A stretch of 64,000 nucleotides of DNA from Mesorhizobium sp. (GCA_004017275.1 SAKE01000019.1:62001-126000); one strand, 5' to 3'; counted from the first letter of the stretch, positions 9,304 through 19,429 are shown. Numbers and translations: made by a program. The notes: a model not told the origin generated them from the sequence alone.

Positions 9304-11979
9304 TTGCCAGGAACGCAGCCCATAACCCCACTCTCCCTACCAGAACTACCAAGCAAGCCCCGCACTCATGGGCTTCGCAGGACGTCCGTTGCGTCCGAGT
9401 TGGTCGGCGCGGGGCCGGCTCCGATCCCCGTCGCATGGGAGGACGGCAAGGCGAGGGATTTCGTGCTCGACAACGGCATGGAGGTGGTCGTCATTCCCAA
9501 CCACCGGGCGCCGATCGTCACCCACATGGTGTGGTACAAGATCGGCAGCGCCGACGAGCCGCCGGGCAAATCCGGCATCGCCCATTTCTTCGAGCATCTG
9601 ATGTTCAAGGCGACGACCAACCATGCGGGCGGCGAATTCGACCGCGCAGTGTTCGAGATCGGCGGCTCCAACAACGCCTTCACCTCCTCCGACTACACCG
9701 CCTTCTATCAGACAGTGGCGCCGTCGGCGCTCGAGCTGATGATGAGCTTCGAGGCCGACCGAATGCGAAACCTCATCCTCACCGACGATGTCGTCAAGAC
9801 CGAGCGCGACGTGGTCATCGAGGAGCGCCGCTCAAGCACCGACACCAACCCGCAGGACGTGCTCCATGAGGAGATCGACGCGACGCTGTGGCAGAACCAG
9901 CCCTATCGCATCCCGATCATCGGCTGGATGCAGGAGATCGAGCAGCTGAACCGCGTCGACGCCACCGCCTTCTATGAAAAATACTACTGGCCCAACAACT
10001 CCGTGCTGATCGTGGCCGGCGATGTCGAGCCGGAAACGGTGAAGGTGCTGGCCGAGAAGACCTATGGCAAGGTGGCGCGCGGGCCCGACCTGCCGCCGCG
10101 CATCCGGCCGGTTGAGCCCGAGCAGAACACCAGGCGCACCGTCACGCTCTCCGACGCCCGCGTCAGCGTGCCCAGTTTTTCGACGCAGTGGGTGGTGCCG
10201 TCTTACCATACCGCCAAGCCGGGCGAGGCCGAAGCGCTCGACCTGCTGTCCGAAATCCTCGGCGGCGGTAACCGCAGCCGGCTTTACCAGGCGCTCGCTG
10301 TCCAGCAAGGTATCGCTTCCAGCGCCTGCGCCTATTTCCAGGGCACCATGCTCGACGACACCAGGTTCGCCATCTATGGCGCGCCGCGCGGCGATGCCAA
10401 GCTGGCCGATCTCGAAGCGGCGGCCGCTGCCGAAGTCGCTCGCATTGCCAAGGATGGTGTCAGCAGCGAGGAACTGGGCAAGGCCAAGGAGCGCTTTGTG
10501 CGCGATATGATCTTTGCCGAAGACGACCAGGACGACCTCGCCTGCATCTACGGCTCGACGCTGGCCACCGGCGGCACCGTGAAAGATGTCGAGGAACGGC
10601 CGTCTCGCATCCGCAGGGTTACCGCCGCGCAAATCAAAGCAGTTGCCGCCCGCTATCTCGCGTTCGACCGTTCGACCACGGGCTATCTCTTGCCCAAGAC
10701 GGAGAATCAAGAGATGACGCTCGGCGCTCAGCCCCATGCTGCGATGAACATCCAGGAGGTGAAGTCCGAAAAGGGCATCATCGCCTGGCTGGTGGAGGAC
10801 CACACAGTGGAAATCGTCAACATCGGCTTTGCCTTCAACGGCGGCACCACGCAGGACCCGGTCGGGAAGGAGGGGATGGCCAAACTGATGGCCGGCCTGT
10901 TCATCGAAGGCGCTGGCCATTACGACAGCGATGCCTTCCAGGTGAAGCTCGACGATGCCGGCGCCGAAATGAGTTTGGACGCGCAAAGCGACGACATCTA
11001 CGGATCGGTGTGCATGCTTTCCAAAAAGCAGGACGCCGCGTTCGGCCTGCTTCGGCTCGCGCTGAACGCGCCGCGCTTCGACCAGGGGCCGATCGATCGC
11101 GTCCGCGCCGAGATTGTCTCCGGCATCGTCGGCAGCGAGCGAGACCCTGGCGCAATCGCTCAGCGCAAATGGCTGCGCGCGATCTACGGCGCGCATCCTT
11201 GTTCAAGGCCGGGAGAAGGCACAAAAGAGAGCCTCGCCGGCATCACGCCGTCCGACCTCCTCGCCTTCCACCAGGCCATTTTCGCTCGCGACGGGCTCCA
11301 TATTGCCGTGGTGGGTGACATTGACGCGAACACGTTGAGGGAAAGGCTTGACCAGCTGTTTGGTGATTTGCCTGAGCAACAAACCCTCGTCCCCGTCTAC
11401 GATGTCGCGCCGAAACTCGGTCAACTGGTGGAGGAGAACTACGACCTGCCGCAGACTTCGCTAACGTTGGCCTGGCCTGGCGTGAAGCGTAGCGCGCCGA
11501 ATTTCTACGCCGCCGTGCTGATGAACGACATCCTTGGCGGCTCATACTTGACTTCCCGCCTTTACGAGGAGGTACGCCAAAAACGCGGCCTTGCCTATCA
11601 CGTCAGCTCTGAACTGACCCTTGACAAGCTTCTGGTTACGACAGAGACACGCTCGGATTGCGCCGCCCAAACGCTGAGCATCGTGCGAGAGGTGGTAAAG
11701 CAGATGGCGCAGCAAGGACCGACCGGGGCCGAGCTCAAGGCGGCGAAGAAGCACCTGATCGGCACCTATGCCATTGACCGTCTGGGCTCGACCAGCTCGA
11801 TTGCAGACCGGCTCCTGGATTTGCAGATTCAAAATGCCGACGTCGACTACAACCAGCGTCGCGCCCGCAGCATCGGTCGGGTGACGCTCAAACAGGTCAA
11901 GGCGGCGGCCAAGAAGCTGCTTTCGGCCGAGCCCGCCATTTTGGTGGTCGGCCCGCCGCTGGGCGGCAAGGATGAGTAA
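9304..11979 (+). CDS. Fused two-domain M16 zinc metallopeptidase (y4wA/y4wB-like)
   Basis: An 891-residue protein made of two complete M16B halves. The first (about 50-465) carries the inverted zinc motif HFFEH at residues 94-98 and the downstream glutamate region TERDVVIEERR. The second (about 475-885) lacks HxxEH but has the R/Y signature RQKRGLAYHV, as in the non-catalytic subunit of heterodimeric M16B proteases. In pNGR234a and other rhizobia the two are separate genes (y4wA, y4wB). Here no stop or start separates them, and signal peptides normally expected on both are absent. PHAAMNIQEV at the junction looks like a leftover of the second cleavage site. The start is uncertain: TTG at 9304 with AGGAA upstream. 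The predicted NifA/sigma-54 promoter suggests expression in nitrogen-fixing cells. Confidence 0.88.
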   Translation: MPGTQPITPLSLPELPSKPRTHGLRRTSVASELVGAGPAPIPVAWEDGKARDFVLDNGMEVVVIPNHRAPIVTHMVWYKIGSADEPPGKSGIAHFFEHLMFKATTNHAGGEFDRAVFEIGGSNNAFTSSDYTAFYQTVAPSALELMMSFEADRMRNLILTDDVVKTERDVVIEERRSSTDTNPQDVLHEEIDATLWQNQPYRIPIIGWMQEIEQLNRVDATAFYEKYYWPNNSVLIVAGDVEPETVKVLAEKTYGKVARGPDLPPRIRPVEPEQNTRRTVTLSDARVSVPSFSTQWVVPSYHTAKPGEAEALDLLSEILGGGNRSRLYQALAVQQGIASSACAYFQGTMLDDTRFAIYGAPRGDAKLADLEAAAAAEVARIAKDGVSSEELGKAKERFVRDMIFAEDDQDDLACIYGSTLATGGTVKDVEERPSRIRRVTAAQIKAVAARYLAFDRSTTGYLLPKTENQEMTLGAQPHAAMNIQEVKSEKGIIAWLVEDHTVEIVNIGFAFNGGTTQDPVGKEGMAKLMAGLFIEGAGHYDSDAFQVKLDDAGAEMSLDAQSDDIYGSVCMLSKKQDAAFGLLRLALNAPRFDQGPIDRVRAEIVSGIVGSERDPGAIAQRKWLRAIYGAHPCSRPGEGTKESLAGITPSDLLAFHQAIFARDGLHIAVVGDIDANTLRERLDQLFGDLPEQQTLVPVYDVAPKLGQLVEENYDLPQTSLTLAWPGVKRSAPNFYAAVLMNDILGGSYLTSRLYEEVRQKRGLAYHVSSELTLDKLLVTTETRSDCAAQTLSIVREVVKQMAQQGPTGAELKAAKKHLIGTYAIDRLGSTSSIADRLLDLQIQNADVDYNQRRARSIGRVTLKQVKAAAKKLLSAEPAILVVGPPLGGKDE

Positions 11980-12402
11980 AGAAACTCATCTCGCCTTCCT
12001 TCTTCCTTGGGGCTTCTCGTGGGAAGAGCGAATATGGAGGCCGGTGGGCCAAGCAGATCATGCAGACCCGCGGAGTCGTTTCGCGGGCCTTGCGCGGCAT
12101 TGGCGGTCCAGGGGCCTCTCGCCGAAAAGGCGCTCCTCAGCATGCATGCCGCCTTTTGCAGAATACACTCGCACGCCACCAGCAGGCAGCGGGTGGATGA
12201 AGCAAACATCCGGCTGCTCAATCCATCAACTGATGAACCGCGGGCACTCAAACTAACGGAACTGTTGTCGTATGTTTGGTCTACCAACTGCTTTGCCGAG
12301 GCCCTAGGACGAACCCGCTGGTGCAGAATACACACCGACGGCCTGTCGACCTGGATGTTCGCTGCGTTGAGGAGGAATCCGGTATTGCCCCTGTGCCTGC
12401 CG
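11980..12402. other. Spacer between peptidase and dehydrogenase genes
   Basis: The frame is open through this stretch into the dehydrogenase, but the encoded sequence shows no homology I recognise and reads like non-coding DNA. No clear terminator or promoter was found. Confidence 0.4.
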
Positions 12403-13860
12403 ATGATCCGCCGTCTGAAATCCCCGCACCTGTTTGGAGCCATCGACCGCCTGCCGGCACTCGGCAGACCGGTTGGCAATAAGACGTTCGAGGTCGTCAA
12501 TCCGTCGACCGGCGAAGTTTTGGCAGAGCTTCCCGATATGGGCGTGGAGGAGACACGTGCTGCGGTAGACAAGGCCTATGTTGCGCAGTCGGGATGGGCC
12601 GCGTTGACTGCCCGAGAGCGTAGCGACGTTCTTTGGCGATGGCATCAGCTGATCATCGACCATGCAGGCGATCTCGCCGCGATTCTGACCGCGGAAATGG
12701 GCAAGCCGCTTGCCGAAGCCGTGTCAGAGGTATCGCATGCGGCGGCGTATCTGCAATGGTATGCCGAGGAGGCCAATCGCGTCTATGGCGAGACGATCTC
12801 GGCACCCTCGACAGACCGCCGAATGCTAGTGATCAAGCAGCCCATCGGCGTTGTTGGCACGATCACGCCATGGAATTTCCCGGCCTCCATGGTGGCGCGC
12901 AAGATCTCGCCGGCCTTGGCTGCGGGCTGCACGATCGTGCTCAAGCCCGCTGAACAGACGCCGCTCGTGGCTGGCGCAATGTTCGCCCTTGCCCATCAGG
13001 CCGGCTTTCCCGATGGCGTGGTCAACCTGATCTATGCGTCCGAAGGTGATCGCGTCGGCCGTGAACTCTGCACCAATTCCAAGATCCGCAAGATCAGCTT
13101 CACCGGTTCGACCGAGGTCGGGCGGCTGCTGATGCGTCAGTGCTCTGACCAGATCAAGAAGGTTAGCCTTGAGCTCGGCGGCAACGCACCTTTCATCATC
13201 TTCGATGATGCCGACATCGACGCTGCTGTTGACGGTGCGATCCAGGCGAAGTTTCGCAATGCCGGCCAGACCTGCGTTTCGGCGAACCGTATTTACGTCC
13301 AATCGAGCGTTCACGATGAGTTCGTCAAGAAATTCGTGGAGAAAGTCCGGCACTTGTCGGTTGGCGACGGATTCGGTGCCGGAGTAGACATCGGACCGCT
13401 CGTCGACAGGCATGCTCTGGCCAAGATCGAGTCTCACATCGCAGATGCCATTGCGAAAGGCGGCACAATACGATGTGGGGGCCAACGTATCGGCAAGAAT
13501 GGCACGTTTTTCGAACCCACGGTCCTCACCGAGATTTCCAGCGTCATGGCAGTCGCGCAAGAGGAGACATTCGGGCCGCTCGCGCCGATCATTCGCTTCA
13601 ACGATGCGGATCAGGTCGTGCGCGAGGCCAATGACACGATCTACGGCCTCGCCGCATACTTCTATGCCTCAAACCTGAAGCGGGTCTGGCGTGTGGCAGA
13701 GGCTCTGGAATATGGCATGGTTGGCATCAACACGGGACGCATGTCCTCGGAGGCGGCACCGTTTGGCGGGATCAAACAATCCGGCATCGGGCGGGAGGGT
13801 TCCCGTCATGGCCTCGAGGACTATCTGGAAATGAAATATCTTTGCATGGGCGGGATTTGA
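12403..13860 (+). CDS. gabD: NAD(P)-dependent succinate-semialdehyde dehydrogenase (GabD-like)
   Basis: A 485-residue aldehyde dehydrogenase. Recognised motifs are the cofactor-binding GTITPWNFPASM, the Glu motif LELGGNAPF, the catalytic Cys in NAGQTCVSANRIY, and the C-terminal EETFGPLAP and PFGGIKQSGIGREG. The closest family is GabD, which oxidises succinate semialdehyde to succinate in 4-aminobutyrate breakdown. I place the start at ATG 12403, which gives the usual length; the open frame extends further upstream without homology, and no good ribosome site is visible there. The first 30 residues diverge from typical GabD. It lies downstream of the M16 gene, and the same pair recurs as pseudogenes at 22.5-25.2 kb. 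Confidence 0.85.
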   Translation: MIRRLKSPHLFGAIDRLPALGRPVGNKTFEVVNPSTGEVLAELPDMGVEETRAAVDKAYVAQSGWAALTARERSDVLWRWHQLIIDHAGDLAAILTAEMGKPLAEAVSEVSHAAAYLQWYAEEANRVYGETISAPSTDRRMLVIKQPIGVVGTITPWNFPASMVARKISPALAAGCTIVLKPAEQTPLVAGAMFALAHQAGFPDGVVNLIYASEGDRVGRELCTNSKIRKISFTGSTEVGRLLMRQCSDQIKKVSLELGGNAPFIIFDDADIDAAVDGAIQAKFRNAGQTCVSANRIYVQSSVHDEFVKKFVEKVRHLSVGDGFGAGVDIGPLVDRHALAKIESHIADAIAKGGTIRCGGQRIGKNGTFFEPTVLTEISSVMAVAQEETFGPLAPIIRFNDADQVVREANDTIYGLAAYFYASNLKRVWRVAEALEYGMVGINTGRMSSEAAPFGGIKQSGIGREGSRHGLEDYLEMKYLCMGGI

Positions 13861-14647
13861 AACCTGCTGCACTGTCTCTCCGCCCCACCGGGGGGCGGCC
13901 TGCGGCCAATGCCGCCACCTAATTGGAAGTTCCAAACGCCGTTGACCTGAAACACGGATGCCCGGCAGGAGACTGAGCTCGCTGCCGGGCCGGACATGCC
14001 TTGGGAGGGCATAAGTCAGCGCTCCTAGGGCCGATGGGCCACTCAGTTCGTGCGCCTTTTGCCGATTGCGTTGCATGTGCCGTGCCAAGCCAAAAAGCAT
14101 TGATAAACCGCCGATGGATCAGCTTTTGCCCTGTTGCGCATTCTACATTGTGGGGATATGCGACAATGCCCAAGCGGTTGAATCGTCGTGTTGCAGACCC
14201 CCAGACGGGTCATGACTGCTGTTCTTAGGACAGTGCGCAGCAAGCCGCTACTCGCTGCACTCCAGGCACACCATTTCCATAATCAAGCGGTGGGTGCTAT
14301 GTCTGACCGAGCTGTCGACCAGGGAGCGGTGTGAGGCCTCAAATCCCTCCATATTGTTGCACCCGCCGGTCCAACAGGACTGCAGGTCCGGACTCAAAGG
14401 ATCTTGGCTGCTATGGCGACATTGCGGTGCACGCCGCTTTCCGACCAATGATGTGCGTCCAGGTCGAGGCCGGCCCTAATGAACCACCGCCTTGGCACCC
14501 TCGCCCATCTCATTGCGGCATCGACAAGCTAGACCAGAGCGCACCTTGCAAGGCGCCATGCAGTCCTGTCGGCGGGCGAACTGTTGGTGACGGGTACAGC
14601 TGCGAGCGAACGTTCATCCACCGACGCACAGCGCGGACTGTCGCTTT
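13861..14647. other. No recognisable gene
   Basis: Intergenic stretch between the dehydrogenase and the FseA-like gene. Short open frames have no recognisable domain. Confidence 0.45.
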
Positions 14648-15449
14648 TCAAATTAGGAAATCTCTGTAGCCACCATTCATGAGCGCGCGGCCACGCGAGA
14701 CGGCCCGACGGATGCGGTCGCGCAGATGATCGCGAGGATCCGCCCAGTCGGCATGGACGCGCCGTTGACCGATGAGAACTTCGGCGAGCTCGCGATGAGG
14801 TGCTCCGGCGAGCGAACCGTCGAGCGCACGAAGAACGAAGGACAAACGGACGCCGCGCTTTTCCGGCGCAAACAAGCGGGGGGGCAACTGTTGCCCTAGA
14901 CTGAGAGCATTGAGGCACTCCAGTCCCCTCAGTCGATGCTTTAAAAGCACCGCGGGCCAGATGGCTTGCGTATGCAGGCAAACAGGGTGGAGGATATTCG
15001 CGCCCGAGACGGCGAGCTGCAGCGCGTGGTCCGCATTGCGAAGAAGAACATGCTGGCTCTTGTCGGGCGCCAGCAGGACGGTTGCACGACAGGGCAATGC
15101 CGAGAGTTCGAACGGCGGTGTCGGCGACGAGGCAGGCAACCGTTCCGCAATGACCGGCAGCACATGGACGCACCAGAGCGGACACCAGAATACGACCGAA
15201 GCGCGGCCACAAGACTCCGCGAAACAGAACACCCCAGCGTGACAGGTCGCCGGCCGACGCGACCATATCGAGAAAGGATTGGAGAGACCAAGTCTTGCAA
15301 TGCTGGCGCGCAGCGGTCAGATCGCGCTGGAACGCTGGATTGCGGCGTAAGAACTCCCAAGCCCACTCCCGCAGCGTCAGGCCAGCGGTGTAGTCGTATG
15401 ATCTTTCATCCCGCCAATCGGCCTGATCCGCGCCAGTCAGGAGATTCAT
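14648..15449 (-). CDS. fseA: FseA-like excision activator made by +1 ribosomal frameshift (DUF6499 + DUF2285)
   Basis: The N-terminal part starts at ATG 15449, or three codons earlier. It reads ADQADWRDERSYDY, EWAWEFLRRNPAF and LSRWGVLF. Directly at the TTT-C of RWGVLF the homology moves to the +1 frame, continuing AESCGRASVVFWCP, HVLPVIAERLP and ending GGYRDFLI. Joined, this gives about 266 residues with DUF6499-like and DUF2285 domains. In the Mesorhizobium R7A island the genes msi172 and msi171 are fused in this way by tRNA-Phe slippage from UUU to UUC to make FseA, which activates the excisionase gene rdfS. The same slip site at the same kind of junction makes programmed frameshifting more likely than random decay. 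Without the shift, the zero frame stays open to 14529 but is not homologous. Confidence 0.78.
15219..15227 (-). promoter_or_regulatory. Programmed +1 frameshift site CTG-TTT-C
   Basis: On the minus strand the zero-frame codons are CTG TTT CGC (TTT at 15224-15222). Slipping tRNA-Phe by one base to TTC puts the ribosome in the frame that encodes the DUF2285 part from 15220 on. The slip occurs inside the conserved WG-x-x-F motif, as described for FseA. Confidence 0.7.
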
Positions 15450-15459
15450 GACTGACATC

Positions 15460-15929
15460 CCCTGCCCGCGCCTGCGTGCGTCGAAACATTATGCCACTTC
15501 GCAAAGCATCGGCGAAGGCAGCAGACGTCGAAGACCCCGTTTCGTTGAAGCGTCAGCCATCGCCACTGTCGGCGACAGAAGATGTGCCCAAATTGCCACC
15601 AGACCGTCGAACTGGCACAGCGACGGCCAGCGCGACCTGGAATTGATCCCGTAACGGTCATCGGCTCCTGCGTCGCGATCCAGACGTCCCTTGAAGGCGC
15701 AGTAGCGCGGCAGTGGATCGCACGCTGCTTGTCGGCAAGTTGTCGTAGCGGCGGCGCCATAGGCACGGTCATCGGAGGGTCTCCTGCGGCAAGTTTTCGC
15801 CATTGGAGGCCAATCTCCCCGCTAGGGCAGCCTGTGCAGTTGCACAGGTGAAGCGGATCAATCAGGGGGAGCCATGGCGGAAACTGGATGATGGCGGCTT
15901 GAGGAGAGCGGCGTATCGAGGCGGGTGAT
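15460..15929. other. No recognisable gene upstream of fseA
   Basis: Short minus-strand frames (for instance 15489-15803) show no domain I can name. I looked for a TraI-type synthase, which might be expected here, and could not support one. Confidence 0.4.
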
Positions 15930-16412
15930 GAAGCCTGCCAGTACCTCTCAAGGAGAGTGATACGCCATGAACGAGACTATCAACACATTGTTCGCCTTCG
16001 TCAGCCCGACGAAATCGATGATACCCTGACGGATGTACTTCGCAGCGGCGCGCGCAAATTGCTTGCGCATGCGATCGAGATGGAGGCCGAGGCGTATGCC
16101 AAGGCGGTCGACTGCCTGACGAAAGATCAGAATGCGTCGCTGGCGCTCTACGATTTCCCCGCCGAACACTGGGATCATCTGCGAACGTCCAATCCCATCG
16201 AAAGCGTCTTTGCAACCGTTCGCTATCGCACGGTTCGCACCAAGGGCTCGCTATCCTCGAAAACCGCCCAGCTGATGGTCTTCAAGCTGTTGGCCGCGGC
16301 CAGGAAGTGGCGACGATTGAAAGGACAAAATCAGTTGCCGAAACTCATCGCAGGTGCCAGGTTCCTGGACGGAATCCAGGTCATCGAAACGAAGCCGCAG
16401 AGCGCCGCTTGA
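15930..16412 (+). pseudogene. IS256-family element with internal deletion
   Basis: After a leader ending in AAGGAGAGTGATACGCC, the protein begins with the N-terminal IS256 motif RQPDEIDDTLTDVLRSG, reached by a frameshift from ATG 15967. It passes directly from EMEAEAYA to the C-terminal part EHWDHLRTSNPIESVF and TAQLMVFKLLAAA. The central DDE core is deleted nearly in frame, so this is a non-autonomous derivative. Confidence 0.8.
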
Positions 16413-16539
16413 TCAGCCTCGTCGCCCAAATTCCAGCATAGCTCCATCGGAACTGCCAGCCTTCCTTGCCGATCAGGCGCATATCAGCGCTGACGATACC
16501 GAGGACGGCGATGGCGATCACCTCCAGGCCGCCGAGTAA

Positions 16540-17420
16540 CGACCCTCAAAACACCGCACTGGTCGAGGCCAGCCTGAACCGGTATCTTGTGCCTGCCCTC
16601 GGGAGTCGCTCTATCCACCATGTGATCGACACCGACATTGCTAACATCACCAAGAAGATCGTCGCCGGGGGTCACCCGCAAAGGGCTAACACGGCCTTCT
16701 GGTATATGCGGGCATTTTCAACTGGTATCGCAAACCGCCGCAACGGCTCATCGCGGTTTCCCGCGAGGGTTTGGAAAATTAGGTATCCGGCCCCGATCGT
16801 CAAGCGCAAGCGAGTGGTGAACGATGCCGAACTGGCGGCTATATGGACGGGCTGTGAGCCCGAACCGGGCGATATCGGCTATTCGTTCGGCTCCATCGTC
16901 AAGCTGCTCATGCTGACCGGACAGAGGCGTACGGAAGTTGCCGCGATGCATTGGTCTGAACTCAACCTTGAAGCCGGAACATGAGAACTATCGGGTGACC
17001 GCACGAAGAACGAAGAGCCTACGCTTATTCCGCTGTCCACACTGGCGGTGTCGGTCCCCCAGTCGGCACCGAAGACTAATGACACGTTTGTTTTCCCTGC
17101 CAGGGTCAACAAAAAAAGCCACTTCTCAGGCTACGCGAAGGGCAAGAAGGCTCGAGACGGCAAGGTCAATGTTGACGGGGTGGCTTTGGAGAACGGGACC
17201 CTTCACGATCTGCGCAGGACGCTCGCGACAAATCTCGGCAGGCGGCAGGTATTGCCACACGTCATCGAGCACATAGTGAACACAAGGCGTCGTCCCTGAG
17301 ACATTGGCGAAATCTACAATCTCTTTAGCAACGTCAAGGAGAGGCGCGAGGTGTTGCAGATGTGGTCAAATCACATCGAATGGCTGATCAAGCAGGCTGC
17401 GGATGACGCTCTGGCGGCGT
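16540..17420 (+). pseudogene. Tyrosine recombinase (phage/ICE integrase) pseudogene
   Basis: Fragments in three frames add up to a P4-type integrase. First comes the core-binding region (NRYLVPALGSRSI, VKRKRVVNDAELAAIW), then box I TGQRRTEVAAMHW with its catalytic Arg, and later box II LHDLRRTLATNLG with the second Arg. The tail is YNLFSNVKERREVLQMW, containing the nucleophilic Tyr. Frameshifts near 16984, 17048 and 17299 break it. It may be a dead integrase of a formerly independent element. Confidence 0.8.
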
Positions 17421-18017
17421 AGCTGCTGGCATGGGCGGAAGATGCGGCGCAACAATCGTCAGAGCCTCATCGAATTGGAGATCATGCTTGACCAGCAAAT
17501 GCGCGGCCAATGCTTCGATGGCTGACCAGTGATCGAGTACTAGCCGGGCCGTGCGATCTTCGATCCGCCTCCAACGGGGGCGGCGCGGCATCAGGAACCG
17601 CAACTCACCATAGATTCGCTTGGCATCCGCGTAGTCGCTGCTCCCGTCATTCCCATCGGACGCATTCATCGCCATATCGCGCGGGTCCAGATAGCCTTCG
17701 AATGCGGATTCTGCAAAAGGACCTGCCAGACACGCAACTATCTCTTGGATCGCACAATCGCGTTTCAAATATCGATCCATATCGTCCTCGAAAATCGGCT
17801 TTCGCTTCGAGGTGACTCCTTGCGCTGAATAAAAACCCGCGCCTTCGACAACACCACCGCACTCTCCGTCACCGGCGTCGGGGTAAATACTAACACTTGA
17901 GAAAGCAGGGAGTTCACGGTCGTCGTCGAACACCTGACGGTGCAAAACGATGGCGGCCACCGCGTGCCCGGCTTCGTGATGCGCCACAAGCGGCAGATAT
18001 TGGGAGGCTACATTCAT
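17388..18017 (-). CDS. HEAGH-motif protein, FtsH-peptidase (M41)-like
   Basis: A 209-residue protein with the zinc motif HEAGHAVAAIVLHRQ near the N-terminus (residues 14-18) and a following region with CLAGPFAESAFEG. This resembles the AGxxAE segment of M41 (FtsH) peptidase domains. There is no AAA ATPase domain and no membrane anchor. Stand-alone M41-like domains of this size are found in many mobile elements, with unknown substrate. The ORF is complete and ends against the decayed integrase. Whether it is catalytically active cannot be decided from sequence. Confidence 0.65.
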   Translation of the reverse strand: MNVASQYLPLVAHHEAGHAVAAIVLHRQVFDDDRELPAFSSVSIYPDAGDGECGGVVEGAGFYSAQGVTSKRKPIFEDDMDRYLKRDCAIQEIVACLAGPFAESAFEGYLDPRDMAMNASDGNDGSSDYADAKRIYGELRFLMPRRPRWRRIEDRTARLVLDHWSAIEALAAHLLVKHDLQFDEALTIVAPHLPPMPAATPPERHPQPA

Positions 18018-18033
18018 GCGGTGCGGCTCTCAG

Positions 18034-18145
18034 GTCTAGTTTGCTTTTGCGCATAGGACCGCAATTGTCGTGCCAACTGGGAAAATCGTTTCGGGCAATG
18101 CGATCGCTCCGATAGCGTTGTGCCTCCTGTCTGACATTGTTGGGA
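18034..18145 (-). repeat. Dispersed ~100-base repeat, copy 1 (inverted to 33985-34092)
   Basis: Read on the minus strand this contains GCGATCGCATTG, CGAAACGATTTTCCCAGTTG and GCGGTCCTATGCGCAAAAGC. The same words occur in the same order on the plus strand at about 34020-34092. It is probably the end of a mobile element. Confidence 0.7.
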
Positions 18146-18199
18146 AGTCGACACGCGCCCGTCGCAATGCGGTCGACCTTCCGCGCGAGTTGGGTGACC

Positions 18200-19410
18200 C
18201 GTGAAGGCGGCCGACCAGGACGATGTTGCGCTGATCGGCGACGAAGGCGCCGCCGGGCGAGATCGCGCATCAGGGGGTGACCGGCGTGTCGGCGAAGTCG
18301 AAGTCGTCGATGTCCTTGGCCAGCGGCAACTTGGCGACAGCGAACTGGTATTTGATGGAGCGGGCCTGCTTCTCCGATATCTCGGCCTGCAAGAGATCAC
18401 CGACAATCCTGGGCTCGTGCCGTCGCTTGATGGCGACGCGCCCATGATCTCGTCATAGGCTCTGCGCATTCCGTAGAGCTTCAGCGCTCCCATCAGTTCC
18501 AGTACCTCGGTGCGTTCCATGGCTGTTTGTCCTCCTGAGACTGTCATAGCGGGCGCAGTCGGCGACCGCTCGTGAGCTAGCTTCAGCGCCTGGGGAATGG
18601 AAAGGATCGTGCCCGGCGCCGGATCGCGGCTGCGGGCCAGGATGTTGAGGATCACCGGCGCCGACGATGCACCGTGCTCGATGGCTTCCTGACAGGCGGC
18701 CTCGACCGCGCTCAATCCGTCGGTCAGCACCCAGGTGAGGATCAACACCATCTGCCGGTCGACGTCATCAACCGCCTTGAGCTGCGCCGCACCTTCTCCA
18801 TTGCCGACCGCAGGACCCAGCTAAGGAACGGCGCGCGCCGTGTGCCAGGGATCGTAGACGACCTCGTTGCGGCCAAAGGAGCGAACGTGTTCTCCCACGA
18901 CCACGCCATCCTCTGGCGGATGCGATCCGATCGACATAAGCATGGATCTCGACGGGCCGACCGACGGCACTCGACAGCACCGAGTATTTGTTGTTGTCGA
19001 AGCGCACCGTGCAGGTCTTCGACACCGACGGGGGAATGCAATGGAAGCCGTCGAAGCGACCGGCAGCCGCTCCCGCTGCGGCTTGGCCGCATTCGCCGAC
19101 AGCAGCCGGTCCCGCGTCTCACGCCAGGCTCCCATGCGGGGAGGGCTGGTGCTTGCGCTCGTAGCGGAACTCCGTCTGCTCAGAACGCAGGACCTTGCGC
19201 ACCACCTTGCGCGAGATCTTCAGCTCACGGCAGATCGCCTTGATCGACTTCCCCTGGACCAGCGACAGCCGACGTATCTTTGCAATCGTCTCTAAAACCA
19301 ACATCCAAAACACAAATGCCTCCGATCAAGCCGGAGGCATCTTGATGACCCCATCGTTAAAGGGTCCCGTTTGGACGAAAATCACCCTTTAAACAGGGTC
19401 CCCATTCCAC
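18200..19410 (-). pseudogene. IS21-family element remnant (istA/istB)
   Basis: On the minus strand the istA start is readable from 19313: LVQGKSIKAICRELKISRK, VVRKVLRSEQTEF. After an internal deletion the C-terminal part follows: TCTVRFDNNKYSVLSSAVGR, then LTDGLSAVEAACQEAIEHG and VILNILARSRDPAP. The beginning of istB comes next: MERTEVLELMGALKLYGMR. Near 19349-19405, repeated AAAGGGTCCCGTTTGGACG-like words look like IS21 terminal repeats. Deletion and frameshifts leave it inactive. Confidence 0.82.
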
Positions 19411-19429
19411 GAAAAATCAATGCACTACC

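Noticed and set aside
9832..11196. 454-codon minus-strand frame inside the M16 gene
   Set aside because: Composition shadow of a GC-rich coding sequence; the plus strand carries the conserved peptidase.
14529..15219. Unshifted continuation of the FseA N-terminal frame
   Set aside because: After TTT-C this frame loses all homology and becomes Arg/Ser-rich. The +1 frame carries the DUF2285 domain.
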